Part shown: positions 15,023 through 22,676 of the stretch, piece by piece | Position numbering within the stretch: position 1 is the stretch's first letter | Layout: every line of letters begins with the position of its first letter | NCBI GenBank assembly: GCA_009937425.1 | Contig: JAACFO010000001.1 | Coordinates: 30,552-94,551, forward strand | Origin: Gammaproteobacteria bacterium | GTDB taxonomy: Bacteria > Pseudomonadota > Gammaproteobacteria > HK1 | DNA: 64,000 nt | Reading direction: 5' to 3' | Position numbers and translations under genes: made by a program | Notes under the pieces: generated by a model | Told to the model about the DNA's origin: nothing | Database searches by the model: none | The model's input: only the letters and a program-made list of their open reading frames with translations

Positions 15023-16222
15023 CTACTCCGCGCGTAAGGCATCCAAAGGCTGCAGCCGAGCCGCGTGGCGTGCCGGAAGAACGCCGGCGGCGAGACCGAT
15101 CAGAACGGCCAGAAGCTCTGCGAGCAACGCGTATTCCAACGACGGGTGTACGGGCAACGCGGGTGCGATGAACTTGAGTGCGACGGCAAGCCCGAGACCC
15201 AGGGCAAGTCCTGCAAATCCACCGATGGCGGACAGCAGCAACGACTCCAACAAAAACAGACGCAACACCTGAGCGCGGCGCGCGCCGATAGCTCGGAGCA
15301 ATCCGATCTCGGATCGGCGCTCTCGCACGGAGATGGTCATTATCGTCAGAATCCCGACTCCACCCACGAATAACGAGATCCCTCCCAAAGCAGCCACCGC
15401 AAAGGTCAAAACATCGAGCACGGAGCCCAGAACGTCGAGCATTTGCTGCTGGGTGGTGACGGTAAAATCCTCGCTCCCGTGGCGTGCCCGCAGTACGCGT
15501 TCGATACCCGCGCGCACGCTGTCGGCGGATGCACCAGCGCGGTAAACCAGGTCGATTTCCATGAGGCTTTCGCGATTGAAAAGCTCGAGAGCCTTTCCCG
15601 CAGGTACATACACGGCATCGTCGAGGTCGAATCCCAGAAACTGGCCCTTGGATTCCATGACGCCAATGACCCGGTATCGGCCTCCGCCGACCCGTAGCCG
15701 CTGACCGAGTGCATTGCGATCGCCGAAGAGCTCGCTGCGGACCTTTGAGCCTAGAACAACGAATGCACGGGGTGCGCGCTGGTCGTCCGGGGGCAGGAAA
15801 CGGCCCGCTGAAACGTTCATGCTCCATACCTGCGGCAACTCGGAACCCACCCCCAGGATCATGGTGCGACGCGTGCGGCCTTCGAACTCCACCTGGGCGT
15901 TGCCCTGCACCACCGGCATGACCGCGACAACCTGCTCCAGGCGCTCCAGCGCTGCCGCGTCATCGAGGGATAAAGGCCGTACATTACTCACCTGCGCGCC
16001 AGATATGCCGAAAGTCTCAGTCTTACCTGGAGTTACCCCGATGATATTTGTTCCGAACTGGCTGAACTCCTGGAGCACGAATCGGTGCACTCCCTCTCCG
16101 ATGGATGTAAGTAGCACCACAGCCGCGATGCCGACGGCGATTCCGAGGGCTGTCAACAGCGAACGGCTACGGTGGGCGGTGACGGCGCCGGCAGCGAGAC
16201 GTGAAAGATCTATCGCGCGCAT
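15023..16222 (-). CDS. MacB-like ABC transporter permease (second of two)
   Basis: This 399-aa protein has the four-helix MacB/LolC/FtsX layout: helix 1 at about residues 18-40 (LLTALGIAVGIAAVVLL), a large periplasmic MacB_PCD domain, and three C-terminal helices ending in the conserved VLPARHAARLQPLDALRAE tail. With the permease encoded 4 bases upstream, the ATPase and the adaptor it should form a MacAB-like mechanotransmission exporter moving a substrate out of the periplasm or outer leaflet. The substrate is unknown. It is the last gene of the operon. Confidence 0.9.
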   Translation of the reverse strand: MRAIDLSRLAAGAVTAHRSRSLLTALGIAVGIAAVVLLTSIGEGVHRFVLQEFSQFGTNIIGVTPGKTETFGISGAQVSNVRPLSLDDAAALERLEQVVAVMPVVQGNAQVEFEGRTRRTMILGVGSELPQVWSMNVSAGRFLPPDDQRAPRAFVVLGSKVRSELFGDRNALGQRLRVGGGRYRVIGVMESKGQFLGFDLDDAVYVPAGKALELFNRESLMEIDLVYRAGASADSVRAGIERVLRARHGSEDFTVTTQQQMLDVLGSVLDVLTFAVAALGGISLFVGGVGILTIMTISVRERRSEIGLLRAIGARRAQVLRLFLLESLLLSAIGGFAGLALGLGLAVALKFIAPALPVHPSLEYALLAELLAVLIGLAAGVLPARHAARLQPLDALRAE

Positions 16223-16226
16223 CCGC

Positions 16227-17432
16227 CTATCTTCCAGAAAGCGCGGCGACCGGGTCGAGTTTTGCCGCGCGCCGCGCCGGAAGAACCCCGAACAATACTC
16301 CGGTAATCAACGCCACCAGCACCGCGGAGGCGACAGCCCACAATGGCGCGGCAAGTGACAGCAGCGGATAAGCTTGATCGATGAGTTCAATTACCACGTA
16401 GCCTGCGGCGACGCCCGCCGCCGCGCCAACCAGGGAAAGAATCGTCGCTTCTGCGAGAAATACACGCAAGACTGCGCCGGACGACGCGCCCAGCGCCTTG
16501 AGCAAGCCCACCTCCGAGGTACGCTGTGAGACCGCCACCAGCATCACGTTCATTATCAGAATCCCGGCTACCACGAGACTGATGGACGCAATGCCAGCCA
16601 CCGTGAGCGTGAGTGCCGTGAAGATCTTGTCGAATGTTGCGACGACGGCATCCTGGGTGATAACCGTGACGTCATCTTCGCCTTCGTGTCTCTGGCGAAT
16701 GATGCGGCGTATATCTTCTCCCGCTTTTGGGATTGCATCTTCGCTACGTGCTTCCACCAGGATACGAAAAAGTGAATAGCTGTCGAACAACGCCTGGGCG
16801 GCAGCAACAGGTACGATGACGATGTCCCCCAGGTCGACTCCGATCGAGTGGCCTTCGGATGCCAGCGTACCGGCGACACGAAATCGGCGGTCACCGATGC
16901 GCACCCAGCGACCGATGGCGGGCTCAGCACCAAAGAGTTCGTTTTTCAACTTGGCACCGAGAACACAAAGCGGTGAAGAGCGCCGCGGATCACCCGCCGG
17001 CAAGAAACGCCCGGTGGACATCTTCAGGCGACGAACGTCGAGAAATGCCGCTGTGCTGCCGAGGATCATCACCTCGCGCTCGCGCTCGCGATAGGACACT
17101 CCCGCGGAACCGACGGCGATGGGGGCGATGAGACGTACTGCACGACTGCGTTCGATTGCCAGTGCGTCTTCAAGGGTCAAATCCCTTGGCGTCTCGCCCA
17201 GGAGCGGCGGCGGCCCCCCCGTGGTCTCGGAACGGCCCGGTAACACGATCAGCAAGTGGGTTCCGAGGGATTGAAACTCGCCGGTCACGAAGCGGCGCGC
17301 GCCCTCCCCCAGCGCCGTCAACATCACGACACTGGCAACCCCGATACCCATGGCGAGCAACGTGAGCAGGGTGCGTGCACGGTAACCTAGAACACTGCCC
17401 GCGGCATAGATGAGAACGTCCCTGGCGGTCAC
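16227..17432 (-). CDS. MacB-like ABC transporter permease (first of two)
   Basis: This 401-aa protein has the same organisation as the following permease: helix 1 (TLLTLLAMGIGVASVVML), a periplasmic MacB_PCD domain and a C-terminal three-helix FtsX domain ending VLPARRAAKLDPVAALSG. The two are clearly related but diverged, so the exporter probably uses a heterodimer, as LolC and LolE do. The start is GTG, five bases after the ATPase stop. Confidence 0.9.
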   Translation of the reverse strand: MTARDVLIYAAGSVLGYRARTLLTLLAMGIGVASVVMLTALGEGARRFVTGEFQSLGTHLLIVLPGRSETTGGPPPLLGETPRDLTLEDALAIERSRAVRLIAPIAVGSAGVSYREREREVMILGSTAAFLDVRRLKMSTGRFLPAGDPRRSSPLCVLGAKLKNELFGAEPAIGRWVRIGDRRFRVAGTLASEGHSIGVDLGDIVIVPVAAAQALFDSYSLFRILVEARSEDAIPKAGEDIRRIIRQRHEGEDDVTVITQDAVVATFDKIFTALTLTVAGIASISLVVAGILIMNVMLVAVSQRTSEVGLLKALGASSGAVLRVFLAEATILSLVGAAAGVAAGYVVIELIDQAYPLLSLAAPLWAVASAVLVALITGVLFGVLPARRAAKLDPVAALSGR

Positions 17433-17437
17433 CGGCT

Positions 17438-18115
17438 TTACTCCGGGCCGCTGTCCGACACGATTTTGCCGTCCACCATACGGATCTGACGCGCCGCCCG
17501 ACTGGCCAATTCCGGGTCGTGGGTGACGACCAGTAGCGTCATTCCACCTCGATTGAGATTTTCGAGAATCTCCACGACGTCATGACCGGAAGCACGATCG
17601 AGATTGCCCGTGGGTTCGTCGGCGAGTATCACTGGTGGCCTCGTGACAGTGGCGCGGGCGATGGCTACGCGCTGGCGCTGACCACCGGAAAGTTGGTCTG
17701 GACGATGATGGGCGCGATCCCCCAGTCCGTAAGCCTGCAAAACGTCATTGACACGTTCACGCCGCTCGCTGGGCTCGACGTCGCTCAAGATCAGTGGCAG
17801 CTCGACATTCTGTGCAGCGGTCAGCCGCGGCACCAGGTGAAAAAACTGAAATACGAAACCAATCTTCTCCCGGCGCGTGCGAGCGAGCTCGTTGTCGCTG
17901 AGATGTGTGACATCCGCTCCTTCGAGGAGATAGCGGCCGTCGGTCAACTTATCCAGCAAACCAATGGCATTGAGAAGCGTGGACTTGCCCGAGCCCGAGG
18001 GGCCGATGATGGCAAGGTACTCGCCAGCCGCGATGTCGAGGTTAACATCGTCCAGCGCCCGCACTACTTGATCGCCGACGCTGAACAAGCGCTGCGCGTG
18101 ACGAAACTGGATCAC
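17438..18115 (-). CDS. ABC transporter ATP-binding protein (MacB/LolD type)
   Basis: This 225-aa ATPase has Walker A GPSGSGKST, a Q-loop in GFVFQFFHLVPRLTAAQNVE typical of the MacB/LolD/FtsE branch, signature LSGGQRQRVAIARA, Walker B ILADEPTGNLD and the switch His in LLVVTHDPELA. It energises the two permeases encoded downstream. Its GTG start overlaps the adaptor stop by four bases (GTGA), showing translational coupling. Confidence 0.93.
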   Translation of the reverse strand: MIQFRHAQRLFSVGDQVVRALDDVNLDIAAGEYLAIIGPSGSGKSTLLNAIGLLDKLTDGRYLLEGADVTHLSDNELARTRREKIGFVFQFFHLVPRLTAAQNVELPLILSDVEPSERRERVNDVLQAYGLGDRAHHRPDQLSGGQRQRVAIARATVTRPPVILADEPTGNLDRASGHDVVEILENLNRGGMTLLVVTHDPELASRAARQIRMVDGKIVSDSGPE

Positions 18116-19287
18116 CCGCCCGGCGCCGGATCAGCAGATTCAGGCGTCACCTGGACGCCGGCCTCCACACCTTCACGATCGACGGAAATCACTATGCGCT
18201 CACCTTCTTCCAAGCCGGACAGCACTTGCGTGTAACGCCAGTTGGAAACACCTCTTTCGATCTGCCGTGATTCCAGCACTCCGTCGCTCTCCCTGTAGAC
18301 GAGCACCCGCGAATTTTCGAGAACGGTCTCCGTGGGCACCCGCAGCACGTCATCACGCTGCTCGAGAATAACCTCCACATCGGCGGTGTAGCCGGGCAGT
18401 AGTCCGGCGCTGTCCTCTTTACTGGCGAACGCGACCTCCACTTCCACGGTACGCGCTTGCTTCTCGACATCGAGCACGTATGGAGCGATACGCCGAACTC
18501 GCGCCCCGCAACGCGGCTCCGGAAACGCGTCCAACGATATGCAAGCCGGCATACCGGTGCGGATGGCGGGAGCATCGACCTCGTCGATAGGGGCCACGAC
18601 GTACAGGCAACGGCTGTCGATGAGATCCACCGCGGGCGGTGTCGGAATTCCGGGTGGCGAAGGCGTGACGTATTCCCCGAGCTCGGCGTTGACCTCTGCC
18701 ACGATACCGTTGAACGGTGCCTTCAATACGGTGCGGGCGAGATCCGCGCGGGCCGCGTCGGTGCTGGCGCGGGAGACTTCCCTGGCGGCGTGGGCGGCCT
18801 GGCAGCCGGCTTCCCGTGCCTTGGCCTCCGTGGTCGCGCGATCCACAATCTCTTCTGACACCAGCTGCCGGGACGAGAGCCGCTGTTGGCGTTCCGCCTC
18901 GCGCTTGGCAACCTCGGCGGTCAAGCAGGCCTCCTTCACTCTGGCGCCGGCGGCTAACTCCTCGCTCGCCGCCAACTGCACCCGGGCTTCCAGATCATCA
19001 TTCCAGATAACCATGAGTATCTGGCCGTGTTCCACCTGGTCGCCTTCGCGCACCGACAGACGGGCCACCTGGCCGCCGGTGGCGGGAGCGAGACGTGCGC
19101 GGCGACAGGCCATTACCGTGCCGGCCCGGGTGTTGGAAACTGTGGCCTGAACCTCGCCGCGCGCGACCGGCGCCAGCACCACGGCGATGGGCTCTGTTTT
19201 CATGAAGTGACGGGCTGCAAACACTCCCAGCACGACGATTCCTGCCAGGATAATTGTGCGCAGGCCGTATTTCAGAATCTTCGCCAT
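18112..19287 (-). CDS. periplasmic adaptor subunit (MacA/HlyD family)
   Basis: This protein of about 391 aa is the membrane fusion partner of the MacB-like exporter: one N-terminal transmembrane helix (TIILAGIVVLGVFAA), lipoyl-like halves (TVSNTRAGTVMACR and LKAPFNGIVAEVNAELGEYV), a long Ala/Glu/Arg-rich coiled-coil hairpin between them (about residues 100-190), then beta-barrel and C-terminal domains. Cysteines in the hairpin (VKEACLTAEV and AREAGCQAAH) are unusual for the family. ATG at 19302 is an alternative start. It is first in the operon adaptor-ATPase-permease-permease and diverges from arfB. Confidence 0.88.
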   Translation of the reverse strand: MAKILKYGLRTIILAGIVVLGVFAARHFMKTEPIAVVLAPVARGEVQATVSNTRAGTVMACRRARLAPATGGQVARLSVREGDQVEHGQILMVIWNDDLEARVQLAASEELAAGARVKEACLTAEVAKREAERQQRLSSRQLVSEEIVDRATTEAKAREAGCQAAHAAREVSRASTDAARADLARTVLKAPFNGIVAEVNAELGEYVTPSPPGIPTPPAVDLIDSRCLYVVAPIDEVDAPAIRTGMPACISLDAFPEPRCGARVRRIAPYVLDVEKQARTVEVEVAFASKEDSAGLLPGYTADVEVILEQRDDVLRVPTETVLENSRVLVYRESDGVLESRQIERGVSNWRYTQVLSGLEEGERIVISVDREGVEAGVQVTPESADPAPGG

Positions 19288-19410
19288 GGGTGTCAACGTC
19301 ATCCTGGATTGCAGGGCCGATAGTGACGATTGTACCGTCAATTGGCGGCGATGAACGGACCGGGGGACGACCGGTCGAAAGCCCCCTATTATTACCGTGC
19401 TGGAGAAGCC

Positions 19411-19836
19411 ATGATTCGTGTCACAAACAACATCTCGCTGGGTGAAGACGAAATCGAGGAGCAGTTCATCCGCTCGTCGGGACCCGGAGGGCAGAACGTC
19501 AACAAAGTCGCAACCGCCGTGCAACTGCGCTTCGACGTGGCGCGATCACCCAATCTTCCTGAGCCGGTTCGCGCGCGCTTGAAGGAGCTTGCCGGGCGCC
19601 GATTGACCAGCGACGGCGTGCTCATCATCGTTGCGCGCCGTTTTCGTACCCGGGAGCGCAATCGGCACGATGCCCTGGAGCGGCTCGTCACGCTGATCCG
19701 CAAAGCCGCCATCGCACCGACGCCACGCAAAGCCACGCGGCCGACCCTGGCCTCCAAGCGCCGGCGTCTGGAAGGAAAACAACGCCGCGGTGCGTTAAAA
19801 CGTGGCCGGCGAAGCGTCAACGACGCCGATCACTAA
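19411..19836 (+). CDS. arfB: alternative ribosome-rescue factor ArfB (YaeJ), peptidyl-tRNA hydrolase
   Basis: This 141-aa protein has the release-factor catalytic domain with the GGQ loop (SSGPGGQNVNK, GGQ at residues 26-28) and a strongly basic C-terminal tail (KRRRLEGKQRR..LKRGRR) that inserts into the empty mRNA channel. It hydrolyses peptidyl-tRNA on stalled ribosomes lacking a stop codon. The ATG at 19411 is preceded by GGAG six bases away. The long RF codon-recognition domains are absent, as expected for ArfB. It is divergent from the ABC adaptor and convergent with the M48 protease gene, overlapping its 3' end by about 20 bases. Confidence 0.93.
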   Translation: MIRVTNNISLGEDEIEEQFIRSSGPGGQNVNKVATAVQLRFDVARSPNLPEPVRARLKELAGRRLTSDGVLIIVARRFRTRERNRHDALERLVTLIRKAAIAPTPRKATRPTLASKRRRLEGKQRRGALKRGRRSVNDADH

Positions 19837-21370
19837 CAGGATCACTCACATCAACTCGCGCACGGGCTGCGTAGCTCCTCTGGATACCGACTTTTATGAG
19901 CTCGCCGGCCTCCAGGGTAGCGCTTGCCGGCTTGCGATTGACCACCGCAATTGCATCCGTTGACCAGGGGCTGTTAACCCGTCCGGCAAGTTCCGCGATG
20001 GTCTCGCCCTGCTCGGCGGCGACCACATGCAGCTGCGTGACCAGTATCTGTGCGGCCTCGTCGTTGGTGAGGGAGCGGAAGCTGTGGGCGGATTTTCTCA
20101 ACAGTTCCTCCACGGCTTCGAAACGTTCCAGCGTCGCGACCCCCATAATCTGATAGATAAGCCCGTCGTAGGCAATCCAGGTTAATTCAATCTTCTCGGT
20201 CTCACCCTCGCCGCCGGTGATCTCCGCTTGATTCTTGGCCGCCGGCAATCCGTTGACGATTCCGCGCCTGACGTCCGCGACCAGATCGACTTCGAGCATT
20301 CGCGACGCGACCTTCGCGCCGTCGGCTGGATCCGTTCCCTCGGCAACCAGAGCCAGCATGACGAAGGTCTCTTCGTTCGGTGCTTTTGCGCCGACGAAGC
20401 CGCCGGTGTTGATTCCCTCCCAATCCGGCGGAAACGCCATCACGAACGCGAGTTCCGGATGCACGAACCAGTTTTTGTCGAAGAACCCCTTGCCAGGGTC
20501 TTCACCAATTACCAGACCCTGCAGCATCGTCAGCACGCCTTTGCGGTCCCTGGCTGATGCCGGGCGCGGTGCAGGAATCAGCGATTTACCGTGCTCCCTG
20601 GTAAGCTCCACGCGCTCCGCGGTTGCGGGATGAGAATCGAAGAAGCTTTGTTGGTGGGCATTCTCCGGGTCCAACGCTTCCGCGTTGGCCATGGTATCGA
20701 GCAGATTCACGAGACCTGCCGGCTGATAGCCTGCCGCTGCCGCCAGGGATAGGCCGACCCGGTCGGCCTCGCGCTCCTGCTCCCTGCTGTACGGCGCGAG
20801 CAGCAGTCCCGACGTGGATTCGCCAAGCGCCACGATGGCGTCGCCCAGGTCGGGAATAATCAGACCTGTCGCCCATCCGGCAATTCCGGTGCCGAGCCGT
20901 ATCGGCGAGGTAACCGCGGTGAGACCTTCCCGTTCGTCGGCGTGATGCTCTTCCAGGTGTGCAATTTCGTGGGCAAGAATTCCGGCCAGTTCGTCCTCCG
21001 AATTGACCAGTACCAGCACACCCCGGGAGATGAATATCTGCCCTTCCGGTAACGCCAGGGCGTTGGGGATCGGCATATCGAGAATATAAAAGCGAAAATC
21101 CACGTCATCACGGCTTCCCTGGGCAGTGATTCGGCGGCCAATACTGTCGACGTAGGCGAGCAACTCTGGATCGTCAACCAGCCCGACACTCCGTTGGAGC
21201 TCGAGCGCAACCTGCTCGCTGTCGGACAATTCGACCTCGCCGCGAGCGTCCGTGTCCGCGTTCCGAGCACAACCCGCCAACAAGAATGCGGCGAGAACAC
21301 CCGCCCCGAGCATTCTGGCTACAAGGAAAATCCTGGCTTTCGAGTCGGACAAGGCACAGATTCCTGACAT
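19817..21370 (-). CDS. M48 metalloprotease lipoprotein with LysM-like C-terminus (BepA/YfgC-like)
   Basis: This protein of about 517 aa has a lipoprotein signal ending LLAGC and an M48 catalytic domain with AHEIAHLEEHH and the ligand Glu in REQEREADRVGLSL, near residues 140-215; NALALPEGQIFISRG is the usual preceding strand. Unlike BepA it lacks obvious TPR repeats. Instead a middle domain with FPPDWEGINTGGFVGA is followed by a C-terminal segment (VVAAEQGETIAELAGRVN.., VVNRKPAS, LEAGELIKVG) that reads as one LysM-like unit, suggesting binding to peptidoglycan. Role is likely periplasmic quality control. Start could also be ATG 21313. Confidence 0.88.
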   Translation of the reverse strand: MSGICALSDSKARIFLVARMLGAGVLAAFLLAGCARNADTDARGEVELSDSEQVALELQRSVGLVDDPELLAYVDSIGRRITAQGSRDDVDFRFYILDMPIPNALALPEGQIFISRGVLVLVNSEDELAGILAHEIAHLEEHHADEREGLTAVTSPIRLGTGIAGWATGLIIPDLGDAIVALGESTSGLLLAPYSREQEREADRVGLSLAAAAGYQPAGLVNLLDTMANAEALDPENAHQQSFFDSHPATAERVELTREHGKSLIPAPRPASARDRKGVLTMLQGLVIGEDPGKGFFDKNWFVHPELAFVMAFPPDWEGINTGGFVGAKAPNEETFVMLALVAEGTDPADGAKVASRMLEVDLVADVRRGIVNGLPAAKNQAEITGGEGETEKIELTWIAYDGLIYQIMGVATLERFEAVEELLRKSAHSFRSLTNDEAAQILVTQLHVVAAEQGETIAELAGRVNSPWSTDAIAVVNRKPASATLEAGELIKVGIQRSYAARARVDVSDPVSDRRR

Positions 21371-21506
21371 AAAGGGTAAAATGATCGAATTCACCAGTAT
21401 CCACAAGTCACAGTGGAAATCCCTTAAGACCACCGGATTATGAATTTGTTGTCTCCGAAAGTGACAAAGAAGTGTCATATGACACGGGATCCTGGGAGTT
21501 AGATCG

Positions 21507-22253
21507 GTGCGGCTACGCATCATGACCTACAACATTCACCGCGCCATTGGTGTCGATCGGCGTTTCCGGCCGGAGCGCATTGTGAGAATTGCCGAGCACC
21601 ATGCACCCGACGTGTTGTTGCTTCAGGAGGTGGACGAAGGCGTCCCCCGTTCCCGCGAACGCGATCTCGGCCGCGACCTCGCCGAAGCGTTGGGTTTTCC
21701 CTACTTCGTGGTTGGACACAATGTCTCCCTTCGAAAGGGTCGTTACGGAAATGCTACGCTGAGCCGGCATCCCATCGTGCGGGAACGCAATATCGACCTG
21801 ACCATCGATTCGCGCAAGCGCAGGGGCTGTCAGCACACGACTATCGAAATAGAGAAAGTGCGTGGGCATCTTCATAAGATCGACGTATTCAACATGCACC
21901 TCGGATTGTTGGCTCAGGAACGCGTACGTCAAATCGGAATGCTCGTTCGTTCGAAGGAGTTTTCCGATCTTGATCCACATCAACCATCTTTCGTAGGCGG
22001 TGACTTCAACGACTGGCGACTATTATTGCATCCGATTTTTACAGAGGTTCTGCGATTCGGGTGCGTTACCCAGAAGAGCTACAGTTCCGGCGGCACACTG
22101 CGCACCTATCCATCATTTTCTCCGAGGGGTGGGCTCGATCGCATTTACTACCGGGGCCCGATCCGCGCATTGACGGCGCGTACTTGCCGGTTACGGCTAT
22201 CCAAGGTTGCCAGTGATCACCTTCCCGTCATCGCGGACTTCGATTTGCACTGA
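21507..22253 (+). CDS. endonuclease/exonuclease/phosphatase (EEP) family protein
   Basis: This 248-aa protein starts with GTG (GGGAG eight bases upstream) and has the EEP fold motifs: MTYNIHRAIG, LLLQEVDEG with the metal-binding Glu, FNMHLG with a catalytic His, FVGGDFNDW with the catalytic Asp and Asn, and SDHLPVIADF with the terminal Asp-His pair. No signal peptide is seen. Short bacterial EEP proteins of this type are often found near cardiolipin synthases and may act on lipids or phosphodiesters; the substrate here is not known. It diverges from the M48 gene. Confidence 0.88.
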   Translation: MRLRIMTYNIHRAIGVDRRFRPERIVRIAEHHAPDVLLLQEVDEGVPRSRERDLGRDLAEALGFPYFVVGHNVSLRKGRYGNATLSRHPIVRERNIDLTIDSRKRRGCQHTTIEIEKVRGHLHKIDVFNMHLGLLAQERVRQIGMLVRSKEFSDLDPHQPSFVGGDFNDWRLLLHPIFTEVLRFGCVTQKSYSSGGTLRTYPSFSPRGGLDRIYYRGPIRALTARTCRLRLSKVASDHLPVIADFDLH

Positions 22254-22266
22254 CAACCACAAAATC

Positions 22267-22647
22267 TCACTGGCTTTCTCCCGGCCCAACGAGATAGCTG
22301 TTGATGGCGATCAGCAAGCGCTCGAAGTCAATTGGTTTAGTGTGATAGTCATCGCATCCGGCTGCCAGTGCCTTTTCCCGATCACCGCTCATGGCGTGAG
22401 AGGATACTGCTATCACGGGGATGGCCATGGTCTCGGGCAGAGATTTTAGTTTGGCCGTCGCCTCCCAGCCATCCATTACCGGTAACACCAAATCCATGAG
22501 AATCAGATCCGGTAATGAATTAAGCGCCGATTCCACGCCTTCCTCGCCGTCTCTCGCCGCCAGCACATCGAATCCCCGGCGACGCAGACGACGGCTGAGC
22601 ATGAACAGATTGTCGTCGTTGTCTTCTATATAGAGAATCGTCGCCAT
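22267..22647 (-). CDS. CheY-like single-domain response regulator
   Basis: This 126-aa protein is a lone receiver domain: acidic pocket Glu8/Asp9, phosphoacceptor Asp52 (LILMDLVLPVMDGW), Ser82/83 as switch and Lys104 in DYHTKPID. There is no output domain, so it probably acts by protein contacts or in a phosphorelay. It begins 29 bases after the stop of the sensor kinase gene and is its natural partner. The upstream open frame overlapping the kinase end is not taken as coding. Confidence 0.9.
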   Translation of the reverse strand: MATILYIEDNDDNLFMLSRRLRRRGFDVLAARDGEEGVESALNSLPDLILMDLVLPVMDGWEATAKLKSLPETMAIPVIAVSSHAMSGDREKALAAGCDDYHTKPIDFERLLIAINSYLVGPGESQ

Positions 22648-22676
22648 TCTGCTCTGCTCGTGCGCCGACGCTAAAC

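Noticed and set aside
15009..15827. Upstream extension of the small membrane protein frame (386 aa in all)
   Set aside because: The extra residues lie on the ABC permease gene in another frame and are Arg/Ser/Cys-rich with no domain. Only the segment from 15008 down shows a plausible protein.
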